64,000 nucleotides of DNA, taken from positions 62,001 through 126,000 of the forward strand of contig JBMZDR010000001.1 in assembly GCA_049614485.1 (NCBI GenBank), given 5' to 3'. Within the stretch, counting starts at the first letter, position 1; every line of letters begins with the position of its first letter. The notes under the pieces were generated by a model. It searched no databases. It had not been told where the DNA came from and saw nothing but the letters and a program-made list of their open reading frames with translations. The position numbers and the translations under genes are program-made. This document shows positions 63,908 through 64,000 of this stretch, in pieces. The stretch is from GCA-2733415 sp049614485. Lineage in GTDB: Bacteria; Bacteroidota; Bacteroidia; Flavobacteriales; Flavobacteriaceae.

Positions 63908-64000
63908 GTGAAATTTCAAAATATCCAACAGTTAGAGTATAGCGATTTTTGTTGTGTTGCAACAAGTGCGTCTAATATAACTCCTTTAGTTTTAAAACTC
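63908..64000 (+). CDS. Possible start of a gene running off the right edge
   Basis: From GTG 63908 the frame is open for 31 codons to the window end (VKFQNIQQLEYSDFCCVATS...). It would be divergent from the monooxygenase gene, leaving about 80 bases for promoters. There is no ATG start, no family is recognisable and an open run this short could be chance, so this is only a pointer. Confidence 0.25.
   Translation, partial: MKFQNIQQLEYSDFCCVATSASNITPLVLKL

Noticed and set aside
1..64000. CRISPR array, prophage or insertion sequence
   Set aside because: No regularly spaced direct repeats, phage structural genes or transposase-like frames were found on either strand.

Overview
The window is AT-rich chromosomal DNA from a member of the Flavobacteriaceae (phylum Bacteroidota), most likely marine. 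Pointers are the exosortase pair XrtF plus its partner, a mevalonate-pathway pair (HMG-CoA reductase and a GYDIA-type GHMP kinase), bacterial GH3, DUF2797, a FolK-deoxynucleoside kinase fusion, and repeated upstream sites matching the Bacteroidota -7 box TAnnTTTG. Strong Shine-Dalgarno sites are scarce. The species cannot be named from sequence alone. No insertion sequence, prophage or CRISPR array is visible, and no gap above about 300 bases lacks a gene.

Layout. 0-4.6 kb: envelope biogenesis, uppS (cut by the left edge), bamA and two OmpH/Skp-like chaperones. 4.6-5.6 kb: XrtF sorting pair. 5.7-7.8 kb: GAF/fRMsr-like protein and purH. 7.9-13.4 kb: the rod-shape operon mreB-mreC-mreD-mrdA-rodA. 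13.4-17.5 kb (minus): tail-specific protease, orphan ABC permease and exported nuclease. 17.6-20.6 kb: surE, small membrane protein, lpxB and an NlpC/P60-LysM lipoprotein, then a candidate small RNA. 20.8-29.1 kb (minus): PpiD-like isomerase, CNNM/CBS protein, then the rimP-nusA-infB operon with a terminator-like leader hairpin. 29.2-32.5 kb: universal stress protein, serS and a LuxE-like protein.

32.6-36.3 kb is the one clearly accessory segment. Three minus-strand genes sit between conserved genes: a secreted NTF2-like-sized protein, a small membrane/coiled-coil protein, and a 797-residue protein that combines a PD-(D/E)XK-like nuclease signature, a DGQHR (DndB-like) domain and a C-terminal HEPN-type RNxxxH motif. 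Short repeats and hairpins lie at the gene borders, and perfect 12-bp inverted repeats bracket the large gene. This is the best candidate in the window for an undescribed, probably defence-related, system.

36.3-46.4 kb: tyrS, an epimerase, GH3, DUF2797, an AsmA-like protein, comEC and a thioredoxin-like protein. 46.4-52.1 kb (minus): a peptide-use module of two POT transporters and a dipeptidyl-peptidase IV-like S9 peptidase. 52.2-54.4 kb: the mevalonate pair. 54.5-58.6 kb (minus): coaX, an outer-membrane protein, a TPR protein, lptC and a small membrane protein. 58.7 kb: tRNA-Phe(GAA) with a textbook promoter. 58.9-63.8 kb: sppA, folK-dNK, a DoxX-like protein and an FAD monooxygenase with an unusual N-terminal zinc-finger-like region. 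A possible gene start runs off the right edge.

Most genes serve growth and the cell envelope: mevalonate genes feed isoprenoids, UppS makes the undecaprenyl carrier, the Mre/PBP2/RodA machine uses it for side-wall synthesis, and BamA, OmpH, LptC, LpxB and PpiD build the outer membrane.
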